From NCBI RefSeq assembly GCF_019904175.1, contig NZ_CP061913.1:11895908-11959907 (forward strand): a DNA stretch of 64,000 nucleotides. The letters are read 5' to 3'. Of the stretch, positions 32,959 through 41,667 are shown piece after piece; positions within the stretch are counted from its first letter, which is position 1, and the number at the start of each line of letters is the position of its first letter. The notes beneath the pieces are model-generated. The model was not told where the DNA came from and made no database searches. It worked only from the letters and a program-made list of their open reading frames with translations. The DNA comes from Dactylosporangium vinaceum. Its GTDB lineage: Bacteria; Actinomycetota; Actinomycetes; Mycobacteriales; Micromonosporaceae. Made by a program: the position numbers and the translations under genes.

Positions 32959-33147
32959 TCGTCCCACCTTGCCGGTTGCATCGTTGTCGCATGCTCCGTC
33001 GCCATCATGTCTGTGAGCCGCGCCACTCACGGCTAAGCCGATGCGGTGCGGCATCGTTGCCGCCCGCCGCCGCCCGCGCCAGGAAGCCCCGGTGGTGCGG
33101 CGAACAATCCCCCCACTCGTGACAACGCTCTGTCACGCCTTCGAGGT

Positions 33148-33576
33148 TCATTCGGCCGCCCCTCCTCGCACCCGGGGCGTGCGTTCGCCGCCGTCCCCGG
33201 GCCCGGCCGTCAGCCCGTCGCGTCCCAAAAGGTACTGCTCGACGAGGTGGTTCCAGCCGCACGCGCGGCAGACCTCGACCACGTACACGTGAAACTCACT
33301 CAGCGTCATCGCGAGGATCGGCAGCTCGGCCGCCCGGCGGGCCTGGCCGGAGGACTGCCGCAGCTCATCCCCGTAGATGTAGTGCACATGGGTGAGGTTC
33401 TCGCGACGGCAGACGGGGCACAGCTCCTCCGTCGGCTCGCCGTGGAATTTCGCAGCGCTCTTGAGGTATGGCGACGCGTCGCACACCTCATAGGTGCCGA
33501 CGCGTCCGGATTGCACCTCACGCAGCAGGGCGCGTCTTCTCAGAGAGAAGTCGACAACCTGACGCTGGGTACGCAT
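33148..33576 (-). CDS. DUF5318 family protein
   Basis: A 142-residue protein with two cysteine pairs, ELCPVCRRENL and VVEVCRACGWN, that look like one zinc site. The beginning MRTQRQVVDFSLRRRALLREVQSGR is typical of DUF5318. It lies between ponA and padR-ino1, as its homologue does in mycobacteria. TACCCT ends 7 nt before the ATG, so it is probably leaderless. It is co-oriented with ponA, which follows after a 189-nt gap, so it could share a transcript with it. The function is unknown. Confidence 0.85.
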   Translation of the reverse strand: MRTQRQVVDFSLRRRALLREVQSGRVGTYEVCDASPYLKSAAKFHGEPTEELCPVCRRENLTHVHYIYGDELRQSSGQARRAAELPILAMTLSEFHVYVVEVCRACGWNHLVEQYLLGRDGLTAGPGDGGERTPRVRGGAAE

Positions 33577-33711
33577 GCGCCCGAGGGTACGCGGTCGCGC
33601 GCCCCTCGGCGACTCCCGTCACGATCGGTAGCGATCCGATAGACGAGCAGCTCTGTGCTGCAGCCCACTGGGTCCTATTTCTTGCATCCGTTCGGATCGC
33701 GACCTAACGTT

Positions 33712-33734
33712 CGATGTATCGGCCCGATACATCG
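33712..33734. promoter_or_regulatory. Perfect palindrome, probable PadR operator
   Basis: CGATGTATCG (33712-33721) and CGATACATCG (33725-33734) are exact reverse complements around a GCC centre. The element ends 26 nt before the padR start and contains the ATGTAT/ATACAT half-sites typical of PadR regulators, so it is very likely the autoregulatory site for padR-ino1. Confidence 0.7.
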
Positions 33735-33760
33735 GGCGGGTTACGGGAAGGAGGCCGGGA

Positions 33761-34360
33761 GTGCTCGAACTGGCGGTCCTGGGCCTTCTGCACGAGTCCC
33801 CGATGCACGGGTACGAGCTACGGAAGCAGCTCACGACCAAGCTGGGGGCGTTTCGCTTCGCCATCAGTTATGGATCGCTGTACCCGACGCTGCGCCGGCT
33901 ACAGGCGGACGGCTGGATCACCGAGGGTGCGCCACCGTCCGGCATGCCGGCCGCCAATGAAGAGGTACCCCTGCTCACCGGCAAGCGGGGCCGCGTGGTC
34001 TACACGATCACCGCGGAGGGCAAAGAGCGCTTCCAGGAGCTGCTCAGCGCCGCCGGACCCGAGACCTACGACAGCGAGGCCGGTTTCGGGGTGCATTTCG
34101 CGTTTTTCGCGCGCACCGACCCCGACACCCGGCTGCGGATCCTCGAGGGCCGCCGCCGACGCGTCGAGGAGCGGCGCGAGGGCATGCGAGATGTGCTCAC
34201 CCGAGCCGCCGAGCGACTCGACGCGTACACGCTCGAACTGCAACGACATGGCCTGGACGCGTGCGAACGCGAGGTCCGCTGGCTCGAAGAGCTCATTGCG
34301 AACGAGCGCAATGGCAAAACCCCTGAACCGCCTTCGGCAAAAGATCCGGAGCGGTCGTGA
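33761..34360 (+). CDS. PadR family transcriptional regulator
   Basis: A 199-residue PadR protein. The winged helix (MLELAVLGLLHESPMHGYELRKQL, ISYGSLYPTLRRLQADGWI) is followed by a longer helical C-terminal domain (RRRVEERREGMRDVLTRAAERL) used for dimerisation. GTG 33761 has a strong ribosome binding site (GGAAGGAGG). It lies 23 nt before ino1 on the same strand, an arrangement also known in mycobacteria, so it probably controls inositol synthesis through the upstream palindrome. The effector is unknown. Confidence 0.92.
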   Translation: MLELAVLGLLHESPMHGYELRKQLTTKLGAFRFAISYGSLYPTLRRLQADGWITEGAPPSGMPAANEEVPLLTGKRGRVVYTITAEGKERFQELLSAAGPETYDSEAGFGVHFAFFARTDPDTRLRILEGRRRRVEERREGMRDVLTRAAERLDAYTLELQRHGLDACEREVRWLEELIANERNGKTPEPPSAKDPERS

Positions 34361-34383
34361 ACAACGAGAAGGAGGCATCCGCG

Positions 34384-35463
34384 ATGGGCTCCGTCCGCGT
34401 TGCCATCGTCGGTGTCGGCAACTGCGCTTCCTCCCTGATCCAGGGTGTGGAGTACTACCGCAACGCCGATCCGACTGACCGAGTGCCGGGTCTGATGCAC
34501 GTCAAGTTCGGCGACTATCACGTCGGCGACGTCGAGTTCGTGGCGGCGTTCGACGTCGACGCCAAGAAGGTCGGCCAGGACCTGGCGGCCGCCATCGGCG
34601 CGAGCGAGAACAACACCATCCAGTTCTGCGACGTGCCGCCGACCGGTGTCACCGTTCAGCGCGGCCCGACGCACGACGGCCTGGGCCAGTACTACCGCGA
34701 GATGATCGACGAGTCCGACGAGCAGCCGGTCGACGTCGTCAAGGCGCTGCGCGACGCGCAGGCCGACGTCGTCGTGTGCTACCTGCCGGTCGGCTCGGAG
34801 CAGGCGGCGAAGTTCTACGCCCAGGCCGCGATCGACGCGGGCTGCGCCTTCGTCAACGCGCTCCCGGTCTTCATCGCCTCCAACCCGGAGTGGGCCCAGA
34901 AGTTCACCGACGCCGGGCTGCCGATCGTCGGCGACGACATCAAGAGCCAGGTCGGGGCCACGATCGTGCACCGCGCCCTGGCCAAGCTCTTCGAGGACCG
35001 CGGGGTCGAGCTGCTGCGCACTTACCAGCTCAACTTCGGCGGCAACATGGACTTCATGAACATGCTGGAGCGCACCCGCCTGGTCTCGAAGAAGATCTCG
35101 AAGACCCAGTCGGTGACCTCGCAGATCCCGCACGAGATGGTGAAGTCCGACGTGCACATCGGGCCGTCCGACCACGTGCCGTGGCTCGACGACCGCAAGT
35201 GGGCGTACATCCGCCTCGAGGGCCGCTCGTTCGGCGACACGCCGCTCAACGCGGAGCTCAAGCTCGAGGTCTGGGACTCCCCGAACTCGGCCGGCGTCAT
35301 CATCGACGCCCTGCGCGCCGCGAAGATCGCCAAGGACCGCGGCATCGGCGGCCCGATCCTGTCGGCTTCGAGCTACTTCATGAAGTCGCCGCCGGAGCAG
35401 TACAACGACCACGACGCGCACGAGTCGGTCGAGAAGTTCATCAAGGGCGAGATCGAGCGCTGA
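34384..35463 (+). CDS. ino1: Myo-inositol-1-phosphate synthase
   Basis: A 359-residue NAD-dependent enzyme converting glucose 6-phosphate to inositol 1-phosphate, the entry to phosphatidylinositol, mannosides and mycothiol. Marks include the dinucleotide-binding VAIVGVGNCASSLIQGVEYY, VVCYLPVGSEQAAKFYAQAA, GDDIKSQVGATIVHR and LNFGGNMDFMNMLERTRL-SKKISKTQSV. ATG 34384 has GGAGG eight nt upstream; an in-frame GTG at 34357 overlaps padR. The gene is followed by a strong terminator. Confidence 0.97.
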   Translation: MGSVRVAIVGVGNCASSLIQGVEYYRNADPTDRVPGLMHVKFGDYHVGDVEFVAAFDVDAKKVGQDLAAAIGASENNTIQFCDVPPTGVTVQRGPTHDGLGQYYREMIDESDEQPVDVVKALRDAQADVVVCYLPVGSEQAAKFYAQAAIDAGCAFVNALPVFIASNPEWAQKFTDAGLPIVGDDIKSQVGATIVHRALAKLFEDRGVELLRTYQLNFGGNMDFMNMLERTRLVSKKISKTQSVTSQIPHEMVKSDVHIGPSDHVPWLDDRKWAYIRLEGRSFGDTPLNAELKLEVWDSPNSAGVIIDALRAAKIAKDRGIGGPILSASSYFMKSPPEQYNDHDAHESVEKFIKGEIER

Positions 35464-35475
35464 ACCCCGTGAAAG

Positions 35476-35503
35476 AGGCCGGCCCGGACGGGCCGGCCTT
35501 TTT
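35476..35503 (+). terminator. Intrinsic terminator of padR-ino1
   Basis: A 10-bp perfect stem (AGGCCGGCCC with GGGCCGGCCT), a 4-nt loop and a run of T from 35499. It begins 13 nt after the ino1 stop and its T-run touches the stop codon of the convergent ogt gene. Confidence 0.88.
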
Positions 35504-35991
35504 CATTGCAGGCCGAACTCGCGCTCGATGCGGACCCGGGCCTCCAGCTCCAGAAGGATCTTCTTGCGCCACAGGCCGCCGCCGAAGCCGACCATCTTGC
35601 CGTCGGCGCCCACGACCCGATGGCACGGGATGATGACCGGGATCGGGTTGCGGTTGCAGGCGGTGCCTACGGCGCGGGCGGCGTCCGGGTCGCCCACGGC
35701 GGCGGCGATCTGGCCGTATGTACGCATCTCGGCGTACGGGACGGCGTAGAGCTGGCGCCAGACGGCCCGTTCGAACTGGGAGCCGCCGCGCACCGACAGC
35801 GGGACGGTGAACGTGAGGTCCTCGCCGGCGAAGTAGCGGGTCAGCTCGTCGGCGGCCCGCGCCAGCAGCTCGTCCGGCTCCACGGCCGTCGTGTTCGGGG
35901 GCATCCCGCCGAACTGCACCCGGCAGATGCCCGACTCGTCGGCCGCCACACCTAGAGCATCGATCGGCGCCTGCACCTCAACCCACCGCAC
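35503..35991 (-). CDS. ogt: Methylated-DNA--protein-cysteine S-methyltransferase
   Basis: A 162-residue O6-alkylguanine-DNA repair protein. The suicide cysteine lies in IPVIIPCHRVVG, preceded by the DNA-binding helix-turn-helix (TYGQIAAAVGDPDAARAVG) with the arginine finger region AVGTACNRNP. It transfers alkyl groups from guanine to itself. GTG 35991 is the apparent start. The gene stands alone on the minus strand between ino1 and nfeD. Confidence 0.94.
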   Translation of the reverse strand: MRWVEVQAPIDALGVAADESGICRVQFGGMPPNTTAVEPDELLARAADELTRYFAGEDLTFTVPLSVRGGSQFERAVWRQLYAVPYAEMRTYGQIAAAVGDPDAARAVGTACNRNPIPVIIPCHRVVGADGKMVGFGGGLWRKKILLELEARVRIEREFGLQ

Positions 35992-36071
35992 GCCGACGAT
36001 TCTGCCTCTTCGCCCTCCGTAGGCATTGGCGCGGTGCAGTTACCCTCCAGTTGTCCTTGGAGGGAGGGCCG

Positions 36072-36572
36072 GTGGAGACGACGTTCCTGGTGATCGGCGG
36101 CTTCGGCGTGGTGATCCTCGCGCTCTCCGTGCTCATCGGTGACCTCTTCCACTTCGGCCACCCCGACGCCGCCGGGCCGTTCTCGGTGCCCGCCGTGGCC
36201 GGGTTCATCGGCGCCTTCGGATTCGCCGGGGCCGCCGCCGCCGCGATCACCGGGTCGGACGGCCTGCTGGTGCCGGTCGTGGCCGGGGTCGTCACGGCCC
36301 TGCCGACGGCCTGGCTCGCCACCCGCCTGGCCCGCTTCGCCATGGACATGCGCACCGACGCCACCCCGACGCAGCAGGACATGGTCGGGACCACCGGTGT
36401 CGTCGTGACACCCATCTCCGGCAGCGGCTACGGCGAGGTGCGGATCTCGCTCGGTGGCCAGCCGGTCAAACTCAGCGCCCGCGCCGACCGGCCCATCGCA
36501 CTCGGGGCCCGCGTCTTCGTGGTGGAGGCGACCAGCCCCACCAGCGTGATCGTCGAAGAAACCCCCCTTTAA
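36072..36572 (+). CDS. NfeD-like membrane protein
   Basis: A 166-residue protein with hydrophobic helices near residues 5-25, 40-65 and 70-90 and a C-terminal OB-like domain (QDMVGTTGVVVTPISGSGYGEVRI, ALGARVFVVEAT). This is the short NfeD form lacking the protease part, and it normally works with the flotillin encoded next to it. GTG 36072 follows GGAGGGAGGG. It sits 39 nt before the flotillin gene, in one operon. Confidence 0.88.
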   Translation: METTFLVIGGFGVVILALSVLIGDLFHFGHPDAAGPFSVPAVAGFIGAFGFAGAAAAAITGSDGLLVPVVAGVVTALPTAWLATRLARFAMDMRTDATPTQQDMVGTTGVVVTPISGSGYGEVRISLGGQPVKLSARADRPIALGARVFVVEATSPTSVIVEETPL

Positions 36573-36611
36573 CCAGAACCAGACCCCACCCAACTGAAGA
36601 AGGAAGCGCGC

Positions 36612-38138
36612 ATGGACACAGTCCTGCTCGTCGCCATCGGCGGCGGCGCCTTGTTGATCTTGTTCCTGGTGATTTTCATCGTCTCGCGGATCAAGGTCGC
36701 CGGCTCCAACGAGGCCTTCATCATCACGGGCCGCAAGGGTAAGTCGGTCCAGGGCCTGGACGGCAGCCGCTCGACCGACCTGTCCGGCCAGAAGGTCGTC
36801 ATGGGCGCCTCGGTCTTCGTGGTGCCGATCGTGCAGAAGCTGCAGGTGCTCGACCTGTCCAGCCGCCGCATCCACGTCGAGATCACCGGCGCGGTCAGCA
36901 AGCAGGGCATCCGGGCCAACCTTCAGGGCGTGGCGATCGTGAAGGTCGGCGGCACCGAGGACGCGATCCGGGCCGCCGCGCAGCGCTTCCTCAACCAGCA
37001 GCAGGGCATCGACCTGTTCACCAGCGAGGTCCTGGCCGGTGCGCTGCGCTCGATCGTGGGCCGGCTGACCATCGAGGAGATCATCCGGGACCGCACCGCG
37101 TTCGCCAGCGCGGTCGCCGAGGAGGCCGAGCACTCGCTGACCAACCAGGGTCTGGTGCTCGACACCTTCCAGCTCCAGGACATCTTCGCCGAGGGCTCGT
37201 ACCTGGCCGACCTGGGCCGCCCCGAGGCCGCCCGGGTGCTGCGCGACGCCGCCATCGCCGAGGCGCAGGCCCGCCAGGCCGCCGAGTCCGAGCGGCTCAA
37301 GGCGGAGGAGGCCATCGCCGAGGCCAACCGGAACCTGTCGCTCAAGCAGGCCGGCATCCAGGCCGAGATCGACGCGGCCAAGGCGAAGTCCGCCGCGGCC
37401 GGCCCGCTCGCTCAGGCCGAGCGCGACCAGCAGATCCTCGCCGAGCAGCAGAAGGTGGCCGAGCGCAACGCCGAGCTCAAGCAGCGCCAGCTCGACACCG
37501 AGGTGCGCAAGCCGGCCGACGCCGAGCGCTACCGGGTCGAGCAGGAGGCCGAGGCGGCCAAGAACGCGGCCATCTTCAAGGCCGACGCGCAGCGGCAGGC
37601 GGTCATCGCAGCCGCGCAGGGCGCCGCCGAGCAGGCCCGCCTCACCGGTGAGGGCGAGCGGTCCCGCCGCGCCGCGCTGGCCGAGGCCAACGCGATCGAG
37701 GGTGCCAAGGAAGGTGAGGCGGAGCAGCGGCGCCGGGTCGCCATCGCCGAGGCGCTCGAGCGTGAAGGTGCGGCCGAGGCCTCGGCGATCCTGGCCCGCG
37801 GCCAGGCCGAGGCCGAGGCGATGAAGCTCAAGGCCGACGCGTTCGCCACCTACGGCGAGGCGGCCATCCTCGACCTGCTGGTCCGGGTGATGCCGGACGT
37901 GGTCAAGGCGGCCAGCGACCCGATGGGCAACATCGACAAGATGACTGTCATCTCGACCGACGGGGCCAGCTCCCTGACCAGGTCGGTCGCGAACAACGTC
38001 GCTCAGGGCCTCCAGCTCGGGACCGACCTCACCGGCATCGACCTGCAGAAACTGCTGAGCAAGCTCGGCGGTCTCGCGGGCGACGACGTCGTCGAGCCGG
38101 TCAACGGCCGCCCGGCCGTCGAAGCGCCGAAGCAGTAG
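36612..38138 (+). CDS. Flotillin-like SPFH domain protein
   Basis: A 508-residue membrane-associated scaffold. One N-terminal transmembrane segment (LLVAIGGGALLILFLVIFIVS) precedes an SPFH/band 7 domain (about 30-200) and a long coiled coil rich in Ala/Glu repeats (about 210-430, such as EAQARQAAESERLKAEEA). Flotillins organise membrane microdomains together with NfeD. ATG 36612 has GAAGGAAG upstream. A strong hairpin follows the gene. Confidence 0.95.
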   Translation: MDTVLLVAIGGGALLILFLVIFIVSRIKVAGSNEAFIITGRKGKSVQGLDGSRSTDLSGQKVVMGASVFVVPIVQKLQVLDLSSRRIHVEITGAVSKQGIRANLQGVAIVKVGGTEDAIRAAAQRFLNQQQGIDLFTSEVLAGALRSIVGRLTIEEIIRDRTAFASAVAEEAEHSLTNQGLVLDTFQLQDIFAEGSYLADLGRPEAARVLRDAAIAEAQARQAAESERLKAEEAIAEANRNLSLKQAGIQAEIDAAKAKSAAAGPLAQAERDQQILAEQQKVAERNAELKQRQLDTEVRKPADAERYRVEQEAEAAKNAAIFKADAQRQAVIAAAQGAAEQARLTGEGERSRRAALAEANAIEGAKEGEAEQRRRVAIAEALEREGAAEASAILARGQAEAEAMKLKADAFATYGEAAILDLLVRVMPDVVKAASDPMGNIDKMTVISTDGASSLTRSVANNVAQGLQLGTDLTGIDLQKLLSKLGGLAGDDVVEPVNGRPAVEAPKQ

Positions 38139-38154
38139 ACCTGAGAATTCGCCG

Positions 38155-38182
38155 GGGGCCTTCACCATTCGGTGAGGGCCCC
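38155..38182 (+). terminator. Terminator after the nfeD-flotillin operon
   Basis: A 12-bp stem (GGGGCCTTCACC with GGTGAGGGCCCC, one G-U pair) and an ATTC loop, 16 nt after the flotillin stop. Confidence 0.75.
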
Positions 38183-38201
38183 TTCGCCGTAGGCTTTGGC
38201 C

Positions 38202-39566
38202 GTGTCCGCCGCCACCGCCCCACCCCGAACCCAAGCGCACTTCCTCCGGGCCGTGCTGCGGCAGCGAGGTTTCCGGCGGCTGGTCGCGGTACGGGTGGTC
38301 GCCCAGGTGGGTGACGGGCTGTTCCAGGGTGCGCTGGCCGGCAGCGTGCTGTTCAACCCGGAGCAGCGGGCCGGCGGCATGGCGATCGCGGCCGGCTTCG
38401 CGATCCTGCTGCTGCCGTACTCCCTGGTCGGCCCGTATGTCGGCGTGTTCCTGGACCGCTGGCAGCGCCACTCGATCATCATCGTCGCCAACATCGTGCG
38501 GGCGCTGCTGGTGGTGCCGATCGCGGTCTACGTCTGGGGTGGCGAGAAGTCGCCGATCCCCTTCCTGCTCGCCCTGGTGGCGATCGGCCTGAACCGGTTC
38601 TTCCTGGCCGGGCTCTCCGCGGCCACCCCGCACGTCGTGGCCGACCACACGCTCGTCACCGCGAACTCGCTCAGCGGCACGCTCGGCTCGCTGAGCTACA
38701 CGCTCGGCATCGGGGCGGGCGCGGCACTGATCAAGACCGTGCTGGCCACGTCATTTCACGGGTACGCGCTCGTCGTGGGCCTGGCCGCCCTCTTCTACCT
38801 GGTCTCGGCGCTCATCGGCCGGGTCTCGTTCGCCCCCGACGAGCTCGGCCCGGACGCGCGGGATCGGCGGGGCGGCTCCATCTTGGCCGCACTCAGGGAG
38901 ACCAGCCGCGGGACGGTCGCCGGGGTCCGGCACCTGACCGCCAAGCGCGGCGCCGCCTACCTGGTGCTGGCGCAGGCGATGTTCCGGCTGCTGTACGGCG
39001 TGGTGCTGCTCGCGTGCCTCTTGCTCTTCCGCACCGGCTTCAACCACGGCGGCGACGTCACCGGCTCGTTCGGCACCATCGCCAACGCGTTCCTGGCCGG
39101 CGGGGTCGGGATGCTCATCGCGTCGTTCGTGACACCGCCGGTGACGCGCCGGATCGGCGGCTGGCGATGGGTGGCGATCGTGCTGGCCGGCACCGGGTTG
39201 GCGATCGTGGGCTTCGGGCTGCCGTTCGACCCGGTGCTGCTGCTCGGGGCCGTGTTCGTCACGAACCTGGCCGCGCAGGGCATCAAGATCGTCACCGATA
39301 CCTCGCTGCAGCACGAGTGCGCGGACGAGTACCGCGGCCGGGTCTTCAGCATCAACGACACCACCTTCAACATCGCGCTGGTGGCGGGGATGTACCTGGG
39401 CGCGCTGACCCTCCCGGACACGGGGCGCTCGGTGGCCGTGCTGTGCGTGGTTGCGGCCGGATACGTGCTGGCCGCGGCCGGCTACGCGGCTCTGGGCGGC
39501 CGGTGGGCCCGCCGGGTCGGCGACGACATCGCCGGTCCCGGGCGGACCCTGCCGCGCGTGCGCTGA
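38202..39566 (+). CDS. MFS transporter
   Basis: A 454-residue transporter with about 12 hydrophobic helices; RRLVAVRVVAQVGDGLFQGALAGSVLF opens the first and the motif LVGPYVGVFLDRWQR follows helix 2. The substrate is unknown. I chose GTG 38202 because TAGGCT (38190-38195) lies six nt before it; a TTG at 38196 would overlap that spacing. The stop codon at 39566 abuts the stop of the convergent zinc-ribbon gene at 39567 with no gap. Confidence 0.88.
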   Translation: MSAATAPPRTQAHFLRAVLRQRGFRRLVAVRVVAQVGDGLFQGALAGSVLFNPEQRAGGMAIAAGFAILLLPYSLVGPYVGVFLDRWQRHSIIIVANIVRALLVVPIAVYVWGGEKSPIPFLLALVAIGLNRFFLAGLSAATPHVVADHTLVTANSLSGTLGSLSYTLGIGAGAALIKTVLATSFHGYALVVGLAALFYLVSALIGRVSFAPDELGPDARDRRGGSILAALRETSRGTVAGVRHLTAKRGAAYLVLAQAMFRLLYGVVLLACLLLFRTGFNHGGDVTGSFGTIANAFLAGGVGMLIASFVTPPVTRRIGGWRWVAIVLAGTGLAIVGFGLPFDPVLLLGAVFVTNLAAQGIKIVTDTSLQHECADEYRGRVFSINDTTFNIALVAGMYLGALTLPDTGRSVAVLCVVAAGYVLAAAGYAALGGRWARRVGDDIAGPGRTLPRVR

Positions 39567-40472
39567 CTAGTAGCTTGTCGACGTCTTCGTCGCCGTCGCG
39601 TTGATCTGCGACGTGCTCATCGTCAGGTTGTTGCCGCTACAGGTGTACTTCGCCGGGTTGTCGTCCGTCTGGAACGGCTCGGTCTCGTCGAAGTTGATCG
39701 AGGGCGCCTTGGTGTTGATGGTGCCTGTCGCCTGCACGTTGGTGTACGCGATGCTCCCGCTCGTCGTCGAGACGTTCGAGGTGACAGTCGCGTTGACCGT
39801 CAGCGTGATCGCGACGGCCTGGCCCTGAATGGTCGGCTTGCCGTCGAAGGTGCTGTCCTTGTATGTCTCCGTCAGCTTGCCGTCCGGCGTGAACTTCAGC
39901 ACCGAGCCGTTCTTGGTCAGGCTGATCGGCACGTTGCCGACGCCGTCCATGGCGACCTGCTCGGTGTACGTCTGGGTCGTCCACGTGCCGACCAGGCACT
40001 CGTCGATCGTGGCCTTGGGCTTGGCGCTCGCAGTGCCCGTGGCCGCCGGCCCGCCGGTGGTGTTCGCCTGCGGATCGGTCTTCTTGTCGTCCCCGCCGCT
40101 CTTGAGCGCCGCGACCACGACGATCGCGACGACGAGCACGACGATAACGCCCGAAAGCGCAAGGATCGGCATGAGGTACTTGTTCTTGCCGCCGCCACCC
40201 GAGGGGCCGGACGGGCCGGCGCCGTACGTCGCGCCGTAAGCGGTGGGCGGGGCGGAAATGGGGTCGTTGTATGAGGGTGGCGCCGAATATTGCGGTCCGG
40301 AGCTGGTGGGGTATCCGGCATAGGGCTGCTGTCCGCCGTACGGTCCGCCTGTGTACGGCGTGCCGCTCGTCGGCTGCTGGGGCGCCTGCGGGACGCCTCG
40401 ATAGGTGCGGCACTGCGTGCAGTAGCCGTTCGCATCAATGCCCATGCCGCCGCAGGTTGGACACGGCTGCAT
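39567..40472 (-). CDS. Zinc-ribbon membrane protein with extracellular domain
   Basis: A 301-residue protein of unknown function. The N-terminus has two zinc knuckles (QPCPTCGGMG and GYCTQCRTY), then a Pro/Gly/Tyr-rich region, one transmembrane helix (MPILALSGVIVVLVVAIVVVA, about 105-125) and an extracellular beta-rich domain (LVGTWTTQTYTEQV, SVLKFTPDGKLTETY) that looks lipocalin-like. ATG 40472 follows GGAGG. Cytoplasmic zinc ribbon plus external domain suggests signalling across the membrane, but this is a guess. Confidence 0.82.
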   Translation of the reverse strand: MQPCPTCGGMGIDANGYCTQCRTYRGVPQAPQQPTSGTPYTGGPYGGQQPYAGYPTSSGPQYSAPPSYNDPISAPPTAYGATYGAGPSGPSGGGGKNKYLMPILALSGVIVVLVVAIVVVAALKSGGDDKKTDPQANTTGGPAATGTASAKPKATIDECLVGTWTTQTYTEQVAMDGVGNVPISLTKNGSVLKFTPDGKLTETYKDSTFDGKPTIQGQAVAITLTVNATVTSNVSTTSGSIAYTNVQATGTINTKAPSINFDETEPFQTDDNPAKYTCSGNNLTMSTSQINATATKTSTSY

Positions 40473-40647
40473 GTTTGCCTCCAGGTTCAGGGGATTGCGT
40501 GCTAGCGACGGTAGCGGACCGGGTCTACGCGCAGAAGCGGCCGAATCGCCACATGCACGACGCTCCAGTGGTCGGGGTTCCGACAACCTCCGGATCTCGG
40601 GCAACACCCTCCCCAAGTGTTGCCGTGAGTAGTCGTACGATTACGTA

Positions 40648-41667
40648 ATGTCAACACCACCGGAGCCCGGCGACGTGCGGCCGCCGGAAAAGGCCGAGCC
40701 GCTGCCACCGTCCGCGCCGACCCCCGGAGTACCCGGAGCGGTCCGCCCCGAATCGCTGCGGGACTCCGCACCGCGCTCCTCCCGGGAAGACCCCCAGTTC
40801 CCGCCGCCGCCCGAGCGCGCCCTTCCACCGGCCGCCCCGCCCGCCGCCCCGCCGCCCTCCCGGGGCCGGCTGGTGCCGCTGGCCGGCGGTGCGGTGCTGG
40901 CCCTGGCCGTCGTGGCGGTCGTGGCCTACCTGGCGCTGAGCCCCGGCCGGCGCGGAGAGGAGGTCATGGGCGGCCCGGTCATCGGCAGCCCGGCCGCCTC
41001 CGGACGCGGCCCGAACCCGCAGGTCGCGGCGCCTCTCACCACCGGCGCCGAGAGCAGCGCGCCCGCGGCCGGGCCGACCGGCGCGCGCACCCAGGCCCCG
41101 GCCGGCGTGCCCTGCTCCTACTCGTCGGCCGATCGCGGCGAGGGCGACACGCGCCTGATCGCGACGCCGGCGCCCAAGTCGACGCTCAGTGGCCGGCCGG
41201 CCGCGACGATCCAGACCAATCTCGGCCCGATCGGGGTCCAGTTGTACGCCGACCGCGCCCCCTGCACCGTGAACTCCTTCGTGCATCTGGCCCGGGACGA
41301 CTTCTACAGCGACACGCCGTGTCACCGGCTCACGACCGACGGCCTGTACGTCCTGCAGTGCGGCGACCCCAGCGGCACCGGGACCGGCACGCCCGGCTAC
41401 CAGTTCGGCGAGGAGAACCTGCCCACGACGGTGCCGCCGTATCCCCGGGGGACGCTGGCGATGGCCAACGCGGGCCCGGGGACGAACGGCTCGCAGTTCT
41501 TCGTGGTCTACAAGGACAGCGACATCCCGCCGGACTACACCGTCTTCGGCACCGTGACCAGCGGGATGGACCTGCTCGACCGGATCGCCGCGGCCGGCAC
41601 CACCACCGGGCAGCCCGACGGCCCGCCGAAGCAGGCCGTGCAGATCACCGAGATCCGGGTGGCGTGA
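40648..41667 (+). CDS. Membrane-anchored cyclophilin-type peptidyl-prolyl isomerase
   Basis: A 339-residue protein: Pro-rich cytoplasmic start (1-72), one helix (LVPLAGGAVLALAVVAVVAYLAL), a linker, and a cyclophilin domain from about 170 (TNLGPIGVQLYADRAPCTVNSFVHLA, GTLAMANAGPGTNGSQFFVVY). The family catalytic Arg is replaced or shifted: the segment reads DTPCHRLTTDGLYVLQCGD. ATG 40648 is preceded by TACGAT (40636-40641) with six nt between, so it is probably leaderless. It folds extracytoplasmic proteins. The end overlaps the CCA-enzyme gene by 23 nt. Confidence 0.93.
   Translation: MSTPPEPGDVRPPEKAEPLPPSAPTPGVPGAVRPESLRDSAPRSSREDPQFPPPPERALPPAAPPAAPPPSRGRLVPLAGGAVLALAVVAVVAYLALSPGRRGEEVMGGPVIGSPAASGRGPNPQVAAPLTTGAESSAPAAGPTGARTQAPAGVPCSYSSADRGEGDTRLIATPAPKSTLSGRPAATIQTNLGPIGVQLYADRAPCTVNSFVHLARDDFYSDTPCHRLTTDGLYVLQCGDPSGTGTGTPGYQFGEENLPTTVPPYPRGTLAMANAGPGTNGSQFFVVYKDSDIPPDYTVFGTVTSGMDLLDRIAAAGTTTGQPDGPPKQAVQITEIRVA

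Noticed and set aside
33282..33295. Possible parS half-site CGTACACGTGAAAC
   Set aside because: The left half does not match (four mismatches), so it is probably chance inside the DUF5318 gene.
35952..38648. An 898-codon minus-strand frame opposite nfeD and flotillin
   Set aside because: Antisense shadow of two well-supported genes, also running into ogt.
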